A DNA stretch of 64,000 nt from Dryocosmus kuriphilus (taxonomy: Eukaryota; Arthropoda; Insecta; Hymenoptera; Cynipidae), in NCBI GenBank assembly GCA_038277395.1, contig CM076194.1, positions 112,681,417 to 112,745,416 on the forward strand, given 5' to 3'. A program made the position numbers and the translations under genes. Shown piece after piece: positions 23,476 through 34,865 of this stretch (within the stretch, counting starts at the first letter, position 1; each line of letters starts with the position of its first letter). Under the pieces are notes generated by a model that saw nothing but the letters and a program-made list of their open reading frames with translations, made no database searches and was not told the DNA's origin.

Positions 23476-24904
23476 TATTAGGGATTTAAACAGGCTATGC
23501 GACACTATCGGTCTCTATGCGAACTAACCAACAGTGCTGACAGGTTAGGGGATTTTTCTTCAGATCTGAGGAAATTTTTGCGCTTCTGCGATTTCTGAAG
23601 AATTTGAGGAAATTTTTAGAAAATCTGAGGGTTTTTTAAAAATTGATCTTTTTGCTTTGATTTGCTTCTATAAAAGCAGTATGGTGTAAAGCGGAAAGCG
23701 TAAACCACTAGACATTTTGGCCAATGATATTCTCTTAGTAATTCAAAAAGCTCCGTCACTGGCTGAAATGTCTAATGTTTTACGCTTTCTGCTTCACGCC
23801 GCCATTTTCTGCTGTCATGTGACAGCACCTTTATTAGACTAGTAATTTTGGTCATTTCAGTTCAGCATTTCAGCCCATTTTTAATTTCTTCTTTCAAAAG
23901 CCAATTGTATGAAAGTTATTTTTAACAATTTAATTTGATAAAAATGTAAAATTAAGAAAATTTCATTAAAGATGTTAATTAATTATTATTATTATGAATA
24001 CAATATGTGTAAAAGACTTTTTTATATAAAAAAGTTGTACGAAATTGTATAGATTAATTTAATAATTAATAAAGCAATAATTAGTATTAATATTGTGCAA
24101 TAATATGCACAATTAAATCAATAAAAAAATAAATAATTATTATAATTCATGTTTTTAAAAAATTGTATTATCAATTTTTTAAACCCGATCGGCTTTCTTT
24201 TTTTAAATTACGTAATTATTTTAATTAATGGAATTAATACTTTTTACGAAATTTTCTTCATTTTAAAGTTTTATGAAATTAAATTGTTAACAATAAATTG
24301 CATTTTACAGGTCTTTTAATACTATTTTTATGTTCTTTTCCATAATGCATTTGAATCTCCCGCCATATTTCACTAAAAATGCCAACGAAAACATGGCGGT
24401 TCTATTCTTGAATGTTTATCAGGGTACCGTTCTATGATTAATGACGATAATATAACTCAAAAATTGAATCAACAAGCTATTAAAATTTGAATAATTCATA
24501 ATAGTATTATTAATGACTTAAAAAATTGAATTTTGAATTCTGAAGAAAGTTTGAAGAAATCTGAAGAATTTTTTTAAATTGGTCTGAAGATTTTCTGAGG
24601 GAAAATCTCGAAGAGCTGAAGATTTATTTTTTTTTGCCACCAGGCAGTTCTGCTAACCAATCAGGTGGGCATAATCGTAGAAAATACACGCAAAAACATA
24701 GCCTCTAACTTCAATCATCGCACTAGTGGAAGATAGATGTAAAGTGTATTGCCGTGATAACCATAGACCCCTTTGAGTTGATTATTATTAGTTTCAAACA
24801 TGAAATTTGAAATGGAACATCGAAAATTAACAAGTTTCAGAGGTTGTTGCATCAACGGTTGCGACTACAAAGTGAATACAAATTTCAATGTAAGTTTTTA
24901 TAAA
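23476..24904. other. AT-rich stretch with an inverted repeat, no gene
   Basis: Contains an imperfect inverted repeat of about 45-bp arms (23683-23726 and 23757-23805; shared 'gaaagcgtaaa' and 'tagacattt'). Possible weak, highly diverged inverted ends occur around 23530-23620 and 24540-24670 (both rich in cttcag/ctgaag). The remainder is AT-rich. Confidence 0.45.
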
Positions 24905-25524
24905 GTTTCAAAGCTCCCCGCCGGCAGGAATCGTTGTAGCAACGTTGTCAGAACCGTCACTTTCTAACTTTCCGACGAACAGGTACAACCGGAATAATCG
25001 TTGTGGCAACGTTGTTGCAACCGGTAAAATGTCCGCTTACGTTGAACGCCAATCGTTGCCCTAACGTTGTTTCGATTGGTTGCCAGTGCGTTGTCTCAAC
25101 GTTGGCGCACCGTCAGTATTACATATACATATTACATATATGTATTACATATATAAGTCTAGCTTTATAGCTTGTTTTTACTTCCAATAAAAGTATTTGA
25201 AAAGTATTTTATTCTGTAATTGTTGTTGGCATATTAATAATGCAACGTTGAGGCAACGTTGCACAACCGACGTATAACCGTTTGTAGATTCCCATCGCGC
25301 TCGATGCTCCCGACGGTGCGCCAACGTTGAGACAACGTACTGGCAACAAATCGAAACAATGTTAGGGCAACGATTGGTGTTCAACATAAGTGGACATTTT
25401 ACCGGTTGCAACAATGTTGCCACAACGATTATTCCGGTTGTGCCTGTTCGTCGGAAAGTTAGAAAGTGACGGTTGTGACAACGTTGCTACAACGATTCCT
25501 GCCGACGGGGCTTGGAAATGTAAA
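24905..25524. mobile_element. foldback MITE with ~210-bp inverted arms
   Basis: Left arm 24905-25115 and right arm about 25312-25524 are near-perfect inverted copies. Both contain a run of caacgttg-type palindromic words and the blocks 'ggaatcgttgtagcaacg' and 'tttccgacgaacagg'. The central 200 bases include TA-rich sequence. There is no transposase; the open frame at 25178-25423 minus only reads through an arm. A non-autonomous element by structure. Confidence 0.85.
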
Positions 25525-25784
25525 AATCACAAGGCAAAACTTATTTGGAAAAATTGAAGTGCTAAATAAACGCAGTGAGTGATGCAGAAAATAAAATATT
25601 AATGAGAATAACCGCAACAATTTACTTGTATCCTCCTTACATTTTTGTGAAAATGATTACTGTTTTCCAGATTAGTATGTGTGAGGTTCGCTTCCAAACA
25701 GTGGCATTATATGAAAACTTAAACTAAAGTTTTTATTCTTTTTATTCACTTTAGAGTCAAAACGACTGACACAACAACCTGTCC

Positions 25785-26265
25785 AGAGAACACAAAAAAT
25801 ACCGTGAAGCTTTCCCGAAAGTGTCAATGCAAGGTTGAAATGTTGCGATGAGAAGCTAGGGCAAGTTTTGTGCAACGAAGGAAATGTCTGCTTGCTTGGC
25901 AATATTTCCAATGAATGTTGAGAGAAGATTTGCTTTGCAATCTTCAACCGCAATATTAAGAAAACATTCCAGAAAGATACTTGGGAAATGTTATTATTTT
26001 TTAATTTTTTTAAACTAAAAAAATTTTTTTTATGGGAGAGAACGAAAAAACCTACTGCGCAGCCATAGGTGCCATAGAATACTCCTGCGCATCGAAATAA
26101 GTTATAGAATTCTTCCAAACTCTCCTGACCCTCAACGTGCAATATTGCCAAGTAAACAGACATTTTCTGCGTAGCATGAGCCTTGCCCTAGCCTCTCAAT
26201 GCAAAATTCCAGCCTTGCATTGCGAGTCTCGGGAAAGCTTCACGGAACTTTTTGTACTGTCGGGG
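25785..26265. mobile_element. foldback MITE with ~130-bp inverted arms
   Basis: 25785-25915 pairs with 26135-26265. Shared words include 'cgtgaagctttcccga', 'gctagggcaag' and 'cttggcaatatt'. The total is about 480 bases with a T-rich centre. Like the neighbouring foldback elements it uses ggcaatatt/ttgcaa-type words. Confidence 0.8.
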
Positions 26266-27261
26266 TGTGAATCTTGTTGACTTTCGATGTGTTTATCATG
26301 AGCACATCAATGCACTTGAGCTAAAGAAATCACCTAAGTGTGAAAATAATATTTTTTTTAAACTTAAAAACACTTTTATTGATGCTACTTCTTCATATGA
26401 CCGTACGTATAAATCTCTACAATCGCAGTGGCCATATTTGTTATGGCGCCGCTACGGTACTTTTGTTTGAAGTATATTAAAAGTATTGCGAAAGTATATC
26501 TGAAGTATAGCTAAAATACAGCTGAAGTTTAGCCAAAGTATGGCTAAAGTATAGCTCAAGTATGTCGAAAGTATACATAAAGTATGCCTAAAGTATATAA
26601 AATCATATATGGCTATAATTGGTATTCGGATCGGTAATCTACACGAGCGGCGCCTGGCGGCTGTTGCGAGAACCTTGGCAAGAGTCCCTTCAAGAATTTA
26701 AGGATGCTCTTATATTAGAAAAATCTTTTAACATTTTTTTAATTAAAATATAGTTAACGGAATTATGAAGAATGTTCCAGTGAACAAAATAAGCTATTGC
26801 TTATTAAGATTGGATAGATATTACGATTGTTTAGTAAAATTAATGAAACACACGAGATGTTACATAATTGTTATAAGGCAAATAATTGTGGCCCAAACTA
26901 ATTCTTTCTAAGAAACCTATTGCTGCCTCTTTCAAAATGCACTGAATCTACTTTCATATACATTTTTTCTGCTTTTATATTTTCGATTAACGTTATGTGA
27001 ATAGATCGAGCATCCTCAAATACGTATTTTATTTACTAAATTATTGTTAAATAATAAGAAACTGTTAGAATGTAACGGATATGTAACTTACGCTTCAGTA
27101 TATTAAGTAGATTTAAAGTCAATGCAAGTCAAAATTTGGTAAACTGGCAATTAGAGATCCAAAATCATGATTCCCGCTACATAAAAAAATATTGCTTGCA
27201 AATTCTGAGATAAGTAAAATGTGAAGAAATTTATTACAATATTTACTTTCATTATCATTCA
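26266..27261. other. AT-rich spacer with a minisatellite
   Basis: Minisatellite at 26468-26600. From 26640 a short less AT-rich block precedes AT-rich sequence up to the LINE. No gene is recognised. Confidence 0.4.
26468..26600. repeat. minisatellite of ~13-14-bp 'aaagtatrgct' units
   Basis: About ten degenerate units built on 'aaagtat(a/g)gct', each with small changes. Confidence 0.75.
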
Positions 27262-27739
27262 TTAATCCCTCCCTGGGGATCGCATGACCTTGTAGTTGGT
27301 GGGGGGGCTTAGGGGTCTAATCGGACGGGAGACCCTGAGTAGGGGAACCAGAGAGACTGTATCGCGAGAGGCGGCCGCTCTGGGGAACCAGGGGCCTCTG
27401 GTCTGCGGGACTCTAACTAAGAAGCAATCCTTCCAGGGGGTAATGGTAAAGCCTCCTGGAATATCGAGGGCGCGAGTCCTCATGCTCCCAAGCTAAGATG
27501 TGACCGCCGTGTCGAGAGCTGAATGGCACCAGGGTTACCAAATCCTTGAACAATCCGGCTTTCCCCCTTCAATTGAGACGGGCATGGCGGATTTTAAAAG
27601 GAGGTGTCGGAACGGAGGCTATGGGATCCCAGGTCGAATCCCATAGTATTCAGGCCCTCTCCCTGCAAGCAGCGCTCTGCAGGGAGTAGTTTTGTTATTT
27701 CCATAGCTAATCCCCAAAAGGGGACGGCTCCAAAGGGCA

Positions 27740-30700
27740 GTAGGGGAGAAAGATTCGAGGTATATGTCGCCTCGGCGTATTTCCCAGGCACCGTCTCCCA
27801 GGGAGGTGTGTGTCCTTTTGCGGCACTGTCAGGAGAATAAAATCCCTCTGTTGTTGGGTTGTGATGCGAACGCTCACGATGTGGTGTGGGGGAGCACGAA
27901 CATCAATGGCAGGGGTAGAGAGCTAATAGAATATCTGGCTGGAACCGAGCTGGAGATACTCAATCGAGGTAATACTCCCACATTCCAAAACAAAAACAGG
28001 AGTGAGGTTCTCGACTTGACTATATGCTCGGAAGCACTAAGGAGCAGGATAGTGGGATGGAGATTCTCTGACGAGGAGACTCTATCGGACCATAAATATA
28101 TCCTGTTCCATATGGATCTTAGAAAACCGGAGGTGTCAAAGATTAGAAACCCCAGGAATACACATTGGGAATCCTATAAAGAGGAACTCAAAGGCAGACT
28201 CGTGGATTTTCCCACGAGGTACGGAACCATAGATGAGCTGGAGCATGCTGCGGATTTCCTACGGAGAGCACTGACTACATCTTATGAGAACAACTGCCCT
28301 ATGAGCACAATAAAATCTAGGAAAGGGGTCGAGTGGTGGAACAACCACCTAGAAAGGCTCCGGAAGAAGACTAGAGCGTTGTGTAATAGGGCAAATAAGA
28401 CTAAACTCCCGTCAGATTGGGACAAGTATAAAAAGGCTCAAACTGACCATAAGGAGAAAATTAGGATTTATAAACGAGATGGCTGGGCTGACTTCTGCGA
28501 GGACACGAAAGACATCTCGGGTACAGCTAGGCTTCATAAGATCCTGGCGAAAAACCCAGAGGCTCGCCTCGAACTTATTAGGCTCGAAAACGGCGAGCTT
28601 GCGGAGGACGAAGAAGCAAGCCTGAATCGCCTGATGAAGGTGCACTTCCCAGGCTTTCAGCGACTTCAAACCTACCAGGAAGAGAATTGCTCGGGCTGGA
28701 GGAGGGAGAAGGCCGATTGGCAATTCGAAGCAAAGGTCGTGGACAGTAGGAAGGTAGAATGGGCTATAAAGTCCTTCTGCCCCTATAAATCACCGGGGTC
28801 GGATGGGGTATTCCCGGTGCTCTTGCAGAAGGGCCTGGAATGTGTCGTCGCCCCGCTGACGAAACTGTTTAGGGCCAGTATTGCCCTTAAATACGTGCCT
28901 ACGGCATGGAAAAGCGGCTGAGTGGTGTTTCTTCCCAAACCAGGGAAGGAGGGCTACACTGCTACAAAGGATTTCAGGCCGATCAGCTTAACGTCTTTTA
29001 TCTTGAAGACGATAGAGAGTCTGGTCGAGAGACATATCAGGGATGAGGTTCTGGTAACCTCACCACTGCACAAAGGAGAGCACGCCTTCCAGACGGGCTG
29101 CTCGGTAGAAACTGCGCTCCATGCCGTAGTGGCTAAAGTGGAACAGCAGCTAGAACAGGGAGGGTACGCGTTGGGCACGTTCTTGGATATAGAGGGTACC
29201 TTCATTAACACCCCCTCAGAAGTCATCGGTCGAGAGGCCGCGAAGTGCGGCGTGCCTAACCATCTGGTGAGCTGGATACAAAGCATGCTGCAAGGGAGGT
29301 ATCTTAAAACCAGATGGGGCACAGGCCGGGTTGGGGGAGTGGCACCACGGGTTGCCCACAGGGGGGAGTGCTGTCACCCCTCCTGTGGTGCATCATGGTC
29401 GACTGCCTTCTGCGGTGGCTGAATGAAAAAGGGTATTATATCTAAGGCTCCGCGGATGACTTTGTTATCCTAGTCAGGGGGACTCATCTAGACATACTGA
29501 TTGGGCTCTCAAAGTCGGCGCTGCACATAAATGAGCTCTGGTGTGATAACTCAGGGCTCTCGGTTAACCCGGAGAAGACCAGGTTGGTAATCTTCTCGAG
29601 GAAGTACAAAATACCGAAGGTCGAGGCTTCTGCGTTCCGCGGAAGGGTGCTAACGACCTTAGATTCAGTTAGGTATCTGGGAGTTAACCTGGATGTTAGA
29701 CTGAACTGGGCGAAGCATCTGGAAGCGCAATGTAGGAGGTTCACCACAACTTTCTGGATATGCAGAAGAGTCTTCGGACTGACATGGGGTTTAGGGCCAA
29801 AAATGATAGCATGGCTCTACTCCGCGGTCCTTAAACCAAGGCTTCTGTACGCATCAGTGGTCTGGTGGCCACGAGCGGAACTCAAAACGATGCAGGGGAG
29901 ACTGCAAACGCTAGCGTTTGGAGGAGTGACGTGGGCAATGAGGACTACGCCCACATACGCGTTGGCCTTCTTGCTTTGCGAAGAACTCCTCCACGTGGCG
30001 ATAACTGCCGCGGCGGCTCGAGCTATGGGCCGACTGGTAAGCGCAAAAGGATGGACCGGGGCGACTAAATACAAGGCTCCCGAAGGACATCAGTATAGTA
30101 CCATTTCTAGGAATGAGACAAAAAAAATAACAATACGCTTTAATTTCACCAAAGCGTTTCGAGTCATTATCCCACAAAAGGAAGCGTGGCTAGCGGAAGG
30201 TGACCCATTCCTTTAAGGGGAAATCTGGTATACAGATGGCTCCAAAGGGGAATGGGGTACAGGAGCAGGAATTTTCGACAGCGTTAGAAAAAGGGGGATG
30301 GAAATCCCACTTGGACTGCACGCCGCCGTCTTTCAGGCGGAGGCCTTAGCGGTACTTCGATGCGCTAAAACACTCTTAGAAGAAAATGCGGTTGGCAGAC
30401 AGATCGCGATCTGCTCGGACAGCCAAGCGATACTGACTGCAGTTGGCAAACCAGACATAACATCAGAACTGGTTTGGGAATGCAAAAAAGCATTAAAACA
30501 GCTGGCAAAGAAAAATAACGTGACCCTCATGTGAGTCCCTGGTAATAAAGGGATCAAGGGAAACGAAAAAGCGGACCAGTTGGCAAAGAAAGGATTAACA
30601 CAAAGATACATAGTCCCGGAACCGGTACTGGGACTAGCGTCGTGTTGCACGGGAATGGCCATTAAAAACTGGATCCGGGAAATGCACCGGGAATACTGGG

Positions 30701-31053
30701 ACAACACAAAGGGATGCCGACAGGCTAAGGCCATCCTGGGAAAGGAGTGAAGGATGGATAGGGCAATGTGGATCCTGAAGTTACCCAAGAGAGATACAAG
30801 AATCATGGTTCAGATGCTCACAGGGCACAACCATATGAATTACCACAAGCACAAGATGAGACTTAGTCCCACAACAGTGTGCAGGAAATGCGGCAGAGAT
30901 GATGAAAAGTCTCTGCACGTCTTATGCCGATGTCCGGCTCTCGCTGGACTTCGGAAAGAAGTCCTCGGGGATCATTTCATTGAACCTGGGGACATCTCAA
31001 CGCTACATGTAGGCTACATTCTGAGCTTCACCAAGAGGTCTGGGATGACCTAA
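27740..31053 (+). pseudogene. LINE ORF2: endonuclease C-part, reverse transcriptase, RNase H
   Basis: Frame A (27764-29422) begins inside the AP-like endonuclease: 'GCDANAHDVVWGS' and 'LSDHKYILF' carry its D-x-N and S-D-H signatures. It runs into RT ('SPGSDGVFP', 'FRPISLTSFILKT'), broken by TGA at 28919-28921. A frameshift near 29340 moves the frame; the catalytic 'ADDF' box is at about 29452-29463, preceded by a TAA. Frame B continues through the thumb (29584-30216), a stop, and RNase H ('YTDGSKG', 'ICSDSQAIL', then a stop before 'NEKADQLAKKG'). It ends in a zinc-knuckle-like C-x2-C...H-x4-C ('CRKCGRDDEKSLHVLCRC'). Catalytic residues of RT and RNase H are retained, so the copy is moderately old. 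Confidence 0.88.
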
Positions 31054-31077
31054 ATAGGAGCGTGAACCCATCGCCAA

Positions 31078-31190
31078 ATGGGGACGGCTCCAAAGGGGAC
31101 GGCTCCTGAGGGCACGGTAACGGCTCCTAAGTAGTCGGCTCCAAAGGGGAAGGCTCCAAAGAGGAAGACTCCAAAGGCGTCAGCTCCCAG
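31078..31190. repeat. 15-bp tandem repeat 'ggggacggctccaaa', ~7 units
   Basis: Degenerate units of ggggacggctcc plus 2-5 bases follow the ORF2 stop. A single related unit lies at 27720, upstream of the endonuclease. Confidence 0.75.
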
Positions 31191-31239
31191 GTGGCGAAGG
31201 AGGGTATTACCGGGCAGCCAGCGCTCCTCACAAAGGGTC

Positions 31240-31452
31240 ATGGAGCAACGGACTTCATCTGGAGCAACTCCTCTTGCCCGTCACGTGGGTAAGAGGAAAA
31301 GGGGCTACAAGAGCACCCCCTTGAACAGGGAGATAGAAAGGTCTAAGGTTCTGAAACCACAGGGCCTGACCTTTATACGCGCACAGGATGGGACGTGGTT
31401 CCACAAACAGATCGCGAGAAGTGCGGTGTGGCACAATGGCCTTATAGTCTGA
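31240..31452 (+). other. small basic open frame in the LINE 3' region
   Basis: Seventy codons, rich in lysine and arginine, with no recognised domain. It lies after the repeat array and ends just before the 3' hairpin. It may be the remnant C-terminus of ORF2 or noise. Confidence 0.25.
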
Positions 31453-31460
31453 GTTCCGGG

Positions 31461-31539
31461 GGAGGAGGTGGATTTAGTGGGTAGGGGCCGTCAGGCCAAG
31501 TCCTACACTCAGTCCGTCAAAAGGATTTCCACCTCCTCC
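31461..31539 (+). repeat. LINE 3' UTR hairpin
   Basis: ggaggaggtgga (31461-31472) is the exact reverse complement of 31528-31539, enclosing 55 bases. It lies 34 bases before the poly(A), the place where LINE reverse transcriptases recognise their template RNA. Confidence 0.6.
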
Positions 31540-31587
31540 TCCTCCGACAAACAGTAAAAAACAAAAAGAAGCAAAAAAAAAAAAAAA

Positions 31588-31864
31588 TCATTTATTAATG
31601 ATTACATCAATTATTTGGCTTTATATGATGAAAAATGTACGACTACATCCTTTAACTAAAATTATGGGAGAAGCCGCGAATGTGGCGCCCTTGTATTTAC
31701 GAAAATTGGCACACTGTCAATGAGTGGTATTAGTTCCATAATGTATATTTGTGTTTACAATATTAGATTGACATTTTCTTGTGCGTTCCTTTACATAAGA
31801 TAGAGATGATGGTTAGGGCCTTTAACGGTTTTTATCCGAAACTTCAATTCACTTGAGAGATCGA
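31588..31864. other. spacer between two LINE fragments
   Basis: AT-rich sequence between the poly(A) of the plus-strand LINE and the minus-strand ORF1. No feature seen. Confidence 0.4.
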
Positions 31865-33277
31865 TCAAAATAACAAAATTAGTTTTTTGGACTTAGAGTT
31901 AATAAAACTCCTGGCTGTTGTCGACGGACGGCGACTTACGAGGTTCTGGCATTCCACCGCCTTGTGCCCCTCTTCGTAACATCTTCTGTAGCATTGGCTG
32001 CGGGCTTCCACTGTACACTCTCGGGCAACATGTCCAAGAGTATGGCACCTGTAGCACCGGGTTTCTACGCTATGCGCCTTAACCCGGCAGCTAAGCCCCC
32101 CGACCTTCAGTCGAGTAGCCTTCTCCAGTTTGGCAGCAGCGACAGCATCCAGCTCCACGAGAGCTAGGATACATTCCATGCTGCTTCTCTTGGTGAAGTT
32201 CACCCTCGGTGGAGAGCCAAGATCGTCTCCCAGGGCCACCCTCACTGTCTCCTCCACATCCGCTGTCTCCGTGGTCTCTACCAAGTCGTAGACCACGATC
32301 TGATTTCTTGGGACGAGGTGACGTACAATCCCGCCTTCTCCAAGGACCTTTGAGATGGCCTCACCAAAGTGCTGCCTCTTTTCCTCCTTTGCTCCCACCT
32401 CGATGAGGACATCTCCAGTCCTGATCTGCCTGATCGACTTGACGGTAACGCCATGATCTTCAGGCCTGACTTTCTTCTGGATGTCCTTCAGGACATCCGC
32501 GTATTAAATCCCCGGGGCAGGCCGAATGGTCACGGGTTCCCGGGGGATTCTCCTCTTCTTTCTCTTCGGCTCTCCTTGGCCTTTATCAAGCGCGTTGTCC
32601 CTTCGTGGAGCAACCTCTTCCGACTTGTTCTCCTTTTCCGGCCTCTCTTTCTTGCTTCTCCTTCTTGTGACCTTAGTCCATGCTGATCCCTCCTGGGTCC
32701 TGGTCTTCTTTGTAACCGGCTTCTCAGTTCCGGATACGCTGGGCGAGCTGAGGGTCGCCTCCCTCTTCCGCTTTCGCGTCTCCGTCGTTTCCTCTGGCTT
32801 TGTCTGCGGCTCCGTATGCGCATAAACGGAAGCCGTCCTCTCCTTCAAGGTGGAACTCAGGAGAGACTTCTGCTTGCGCTCCTTACCTATCTTCTGCTTC
32901 ATGAGTATGTTCATCGCTTCCTTGTAGCCCTCCATATCAATATTGAGCCTTCTATAAGCATACCCCGTCATGCACATTTCCTCTTGCGTTTTCTCCACTG
33001 CTGCCTTCTGCTGCTCTGTCGTACAGAGCTTTAGCACCTTCTTAGGCAGCTCACGTACCCTTTTGTGGTGTTCTTTTAAATTCTCCTGTGATTTAGCGAC
33101 GTATCTTTTCATATCAGCAACTTCCGTCGTGAACGGCCTCCGTTCTTCTTCAACCACGTCGAAGCTGTTGCTGAAGTCCAGCTCCTCTTCGACTTGAGTT
33201 TCCTTGCTCCCTCTCCGTTTTCCTTCTTTGAAAGCCATAGTAAAGAATTCGCCAGCGCATCCTGCGTGGAGGGGCAA
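31865..33277 (-). pseudogene. LINE ORF1 (gag-like, CCHC zinc knuckles), one in-frame stop
   Basis: Minus-strand frame of about 470 codons starting at 33277 (or at the internal ATG at 33238). The N-terminal half is charged and partly coiled-coil (about residues 50-130), followed by a long lysine/arginine/glutamate-rich region with nuclear-signal-like runs. A single TAA at 32504-32506 interrupts the frame, after which it continues in the same register to 31865. The C-terminal half has an RNA-binding-like fold and two zinc knuckles: CYRCHTLGHVAREC is a good CX2CX4HX4C, while the second has CX3C spacing. ORF1 proteins of R1/I/LOA LINEs have this layout and bind LINE RNA. The element continues no further on this strand: no ORF2 follows. 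Confidence 0.8.
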
Positions 33278-33713
33278 GCTGAAATAGTTGGGAACGGGTA
33301 TACCCTCGGATCGAAATCCTACCCCAGTACTCTGGGGCTCAACCTTCGTTTAACCGGCCCCGGAATGCACGGACGGACCGGACTCGCTCGAAGCACTACA
33401 GGTTCCGATCCCTGCAGCCACCACGCACTCCCCGATCAAGGCCCGAAGGGGCTGGCTCCAGATGCACGACCGCAGCTTACACCTCGGCAGAGCAAGCTCA
33501 CAGCAGCCCACACCCCATGCCAGCGGAAAAACCGGACATGGTAAGGAGCACACCCAGTGGGCTGCGACCGTCACCAATCGTGTGTTTGATCCGCGGGGCC
33601 TATTTTATTTCAGTCCTACCCTCAATTTCCAGCCAGCATTCCCCTATCCGCCACCTGAAGACGCGCCAAGTAGGGGTAACACCTCCGCAGTTGTCTGCGG
33701 TGGTCCTTGGAAA
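33278..33713 (-). other. probable 5' leader of the minus-strand LINE
   Basis: GC-rich sequence immediately upstream of the minus-strand ORF1, sharing its base composition. Several overlapping short frames on both strands have no similarity. It ends near 33713 where a Penelope-like fragment begins. Confidence 0.35.
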
Positions 33714-34007
33714 CTTATTAATACTAGGATCGAGGAACATAGGAATGATGTACGTTTGAAACGTTCTTATCGCAGTGTTCTTGCTAGACATACTAATGAA
33801 TGTACCGAATGTTTTTCTGATTGGGATGGTGTTCAGATTTTGCATTAAGAGAATGGTAAGAGTAAGAGGGAATTCATGGAAACGCTTTATATTAAAAAAC
33901 AAACATCTGTAAGCATCATAACAACATCTATAACTACTTCTATAAATTTAAAGACTGATTTAGATAAATTAAATGGTTGTTTTGATGGTATAATTGATTA
34001 CAGTTAG
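33714..34007 (+). pseudogene. Penelope-like element, C-terminal GIY-YIG endonuclease fragment (PLE-1)
   Basis: The fragment starts after the GIY and YIG motifs. It keeps 'TRIEEHRND', the 'ARHTNEC' block with Zn-type H and C, the 'REFMETLYIKK' block with the catalytic-type glutamate, and the 'INLKTDLDKLN' tail typical of Penelope-like elements. One in-frame TAA occurs at 33846-33848; the true stop is TAG at 34005-34007. It is 5'-truncated at about 33714, as is usual for these elements. Confidence 0.75.
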
Positions 34008-34160
34008 AGTTAAATTTAAAGAATCCATTTCTTTTCTCTTTATTTTTCTGTACTTTAATTTGCTTCTATATTGATGGTCGTTGTTTTTGGGTCAATACGT
34101 GCTTGTTTTCCTTCCTCTTCAGGTATAGGGTTTATTATTGTGTCTATCATTTTCTTATTA

Positions 34161-34188
34161 CTTAGTCGGGTCTCAAAGGTGAAACATC
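34161..34188 (+). other. weak hammerhead-like motif 3' of PLE-1
   Basis: 'gaaacatc' at 34181-34188 matches the second hammerhead core box plus cleavage triplet (GAAA, N2, UH form). The preceding 34161-34180 gives only a degenerate first box and a stem of two pairs and two wobbles. Position, ~155 bases after the PLE-1 stop, is suggestive only. Confidence 0.2.
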
Positions 34189-34408
34189 GTGGCGACACCG
34201 CAGAGCTGGCTGGGTGATATTTTTTTTGATTATAATTTGTTTTTTGGAACGGAGTTCCTTAGGTTAGGTCACCCGCTGCGAGTAGACGTCACGTGGTACT
34301 TTTGCGAGTAGTTGCGTGTGCTCGCTACTCGCTGGATTACTGTAGATTTTTGCTAGTACTCGTGAAATGCAGCTATCCAGCAAAGAAGGGGGTACGCATG
34401 TGTGTCTG

Positions 34409-34445
<37 letters not shown>

Positions 34446-34457
34446 CTCTCTCTCTTT
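34409..34457. repeat. (TC)n microsatellite
   Basis: TC run with one CG and one TT interruption. Confidence 0.9.
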
Positions 34458-34865
34458 CTGTCTGTCTCGCTCGCTTCCATTCTTGCCTGCCAGTGTGTAC
34501 TTATTTACGAAGCAGAGAAAACAAGACAGCAAGAGCTATATAGCTAATGCTTTGCTTTGACGTCTCGCTGCACATCCTCCTTCTGCCCCTTATCCTTTTT
34601 CCTTTCTCTGTCACTGTCCTGCCTCTCATTCTTTGTCCTTTCTCTGTCACTGTCACGCTCTCCCTTTCTCGCTGCTCTAGTGTACAAGCAGGTAGAATAG
34701 GCACGTTGGGGCGCTGGTTCCGTCTCTTTTCATCTCCTTTATTTCTTTCACTAATGTGTCATTTCCTGTGTTTCTCTCACATTAATGATTGCAAGAAATA
34801 ATCTGTTCTTTGTATACGTGTATAAAATATTACGCAAATAATTGCATTTTTTTCACTGAAAAAAT

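Larger units (their letters stand above)
27262..31587 (+). mobile_element. LINE (non-LTR retrotransposon) with EN, RT, RNase H and 3' tail
   Basis: A GC-rich 4.3-kb block set in AT-rich DNA. It contains endonuclease, RT and RNase H in ORF2 order, a 15-bp repeat array, a long-stemmed hairpin and a terminal poly(A) at 31573-31587. RNase H plus a C-terminal CCHC-like motif suggests an I/LOA-type (Jockey-superfamily) LINE; clade not confirmed. The ORF1 region is absent or unrecognisable in 27262-27700, and the N-terminal endonuclease is missing. Confidence 0.8.

Noticed and set aside
23520..24670. Possible larger inverted-end element (cttcag/ctgaag-rich ends)
   Set aside because: The two ends share only short, low-complexity words; I could not align them convincingly, so it is mentioned only in the spacer entry.
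26468..26600. Regular short repeats that might suggest a CRISPR-like array
   Set aside because: Units are adjacent without spacers, degenerate, and the genome is eukaryotic; this is a minisatellite.
32369..33197. Several plus-strand frames of 65-105 codons
   Set aside because: They are antisense to the LINE ORF1, which has zinc knuckles on the minus strand.
33395..33430. tRNA/SINE-like word 'caggttccgatccctg'
   Set aside because: No A-box or cloverleaf; it sits in the GC-rich leader of the minus-strand LINE.
34293..34801. Serine/leucine-rich frames over the pyrimidine-rich block
   Set aside because: They read through the (TC)n tract and a short duplication; hydrophobic composition follows from low complexity.
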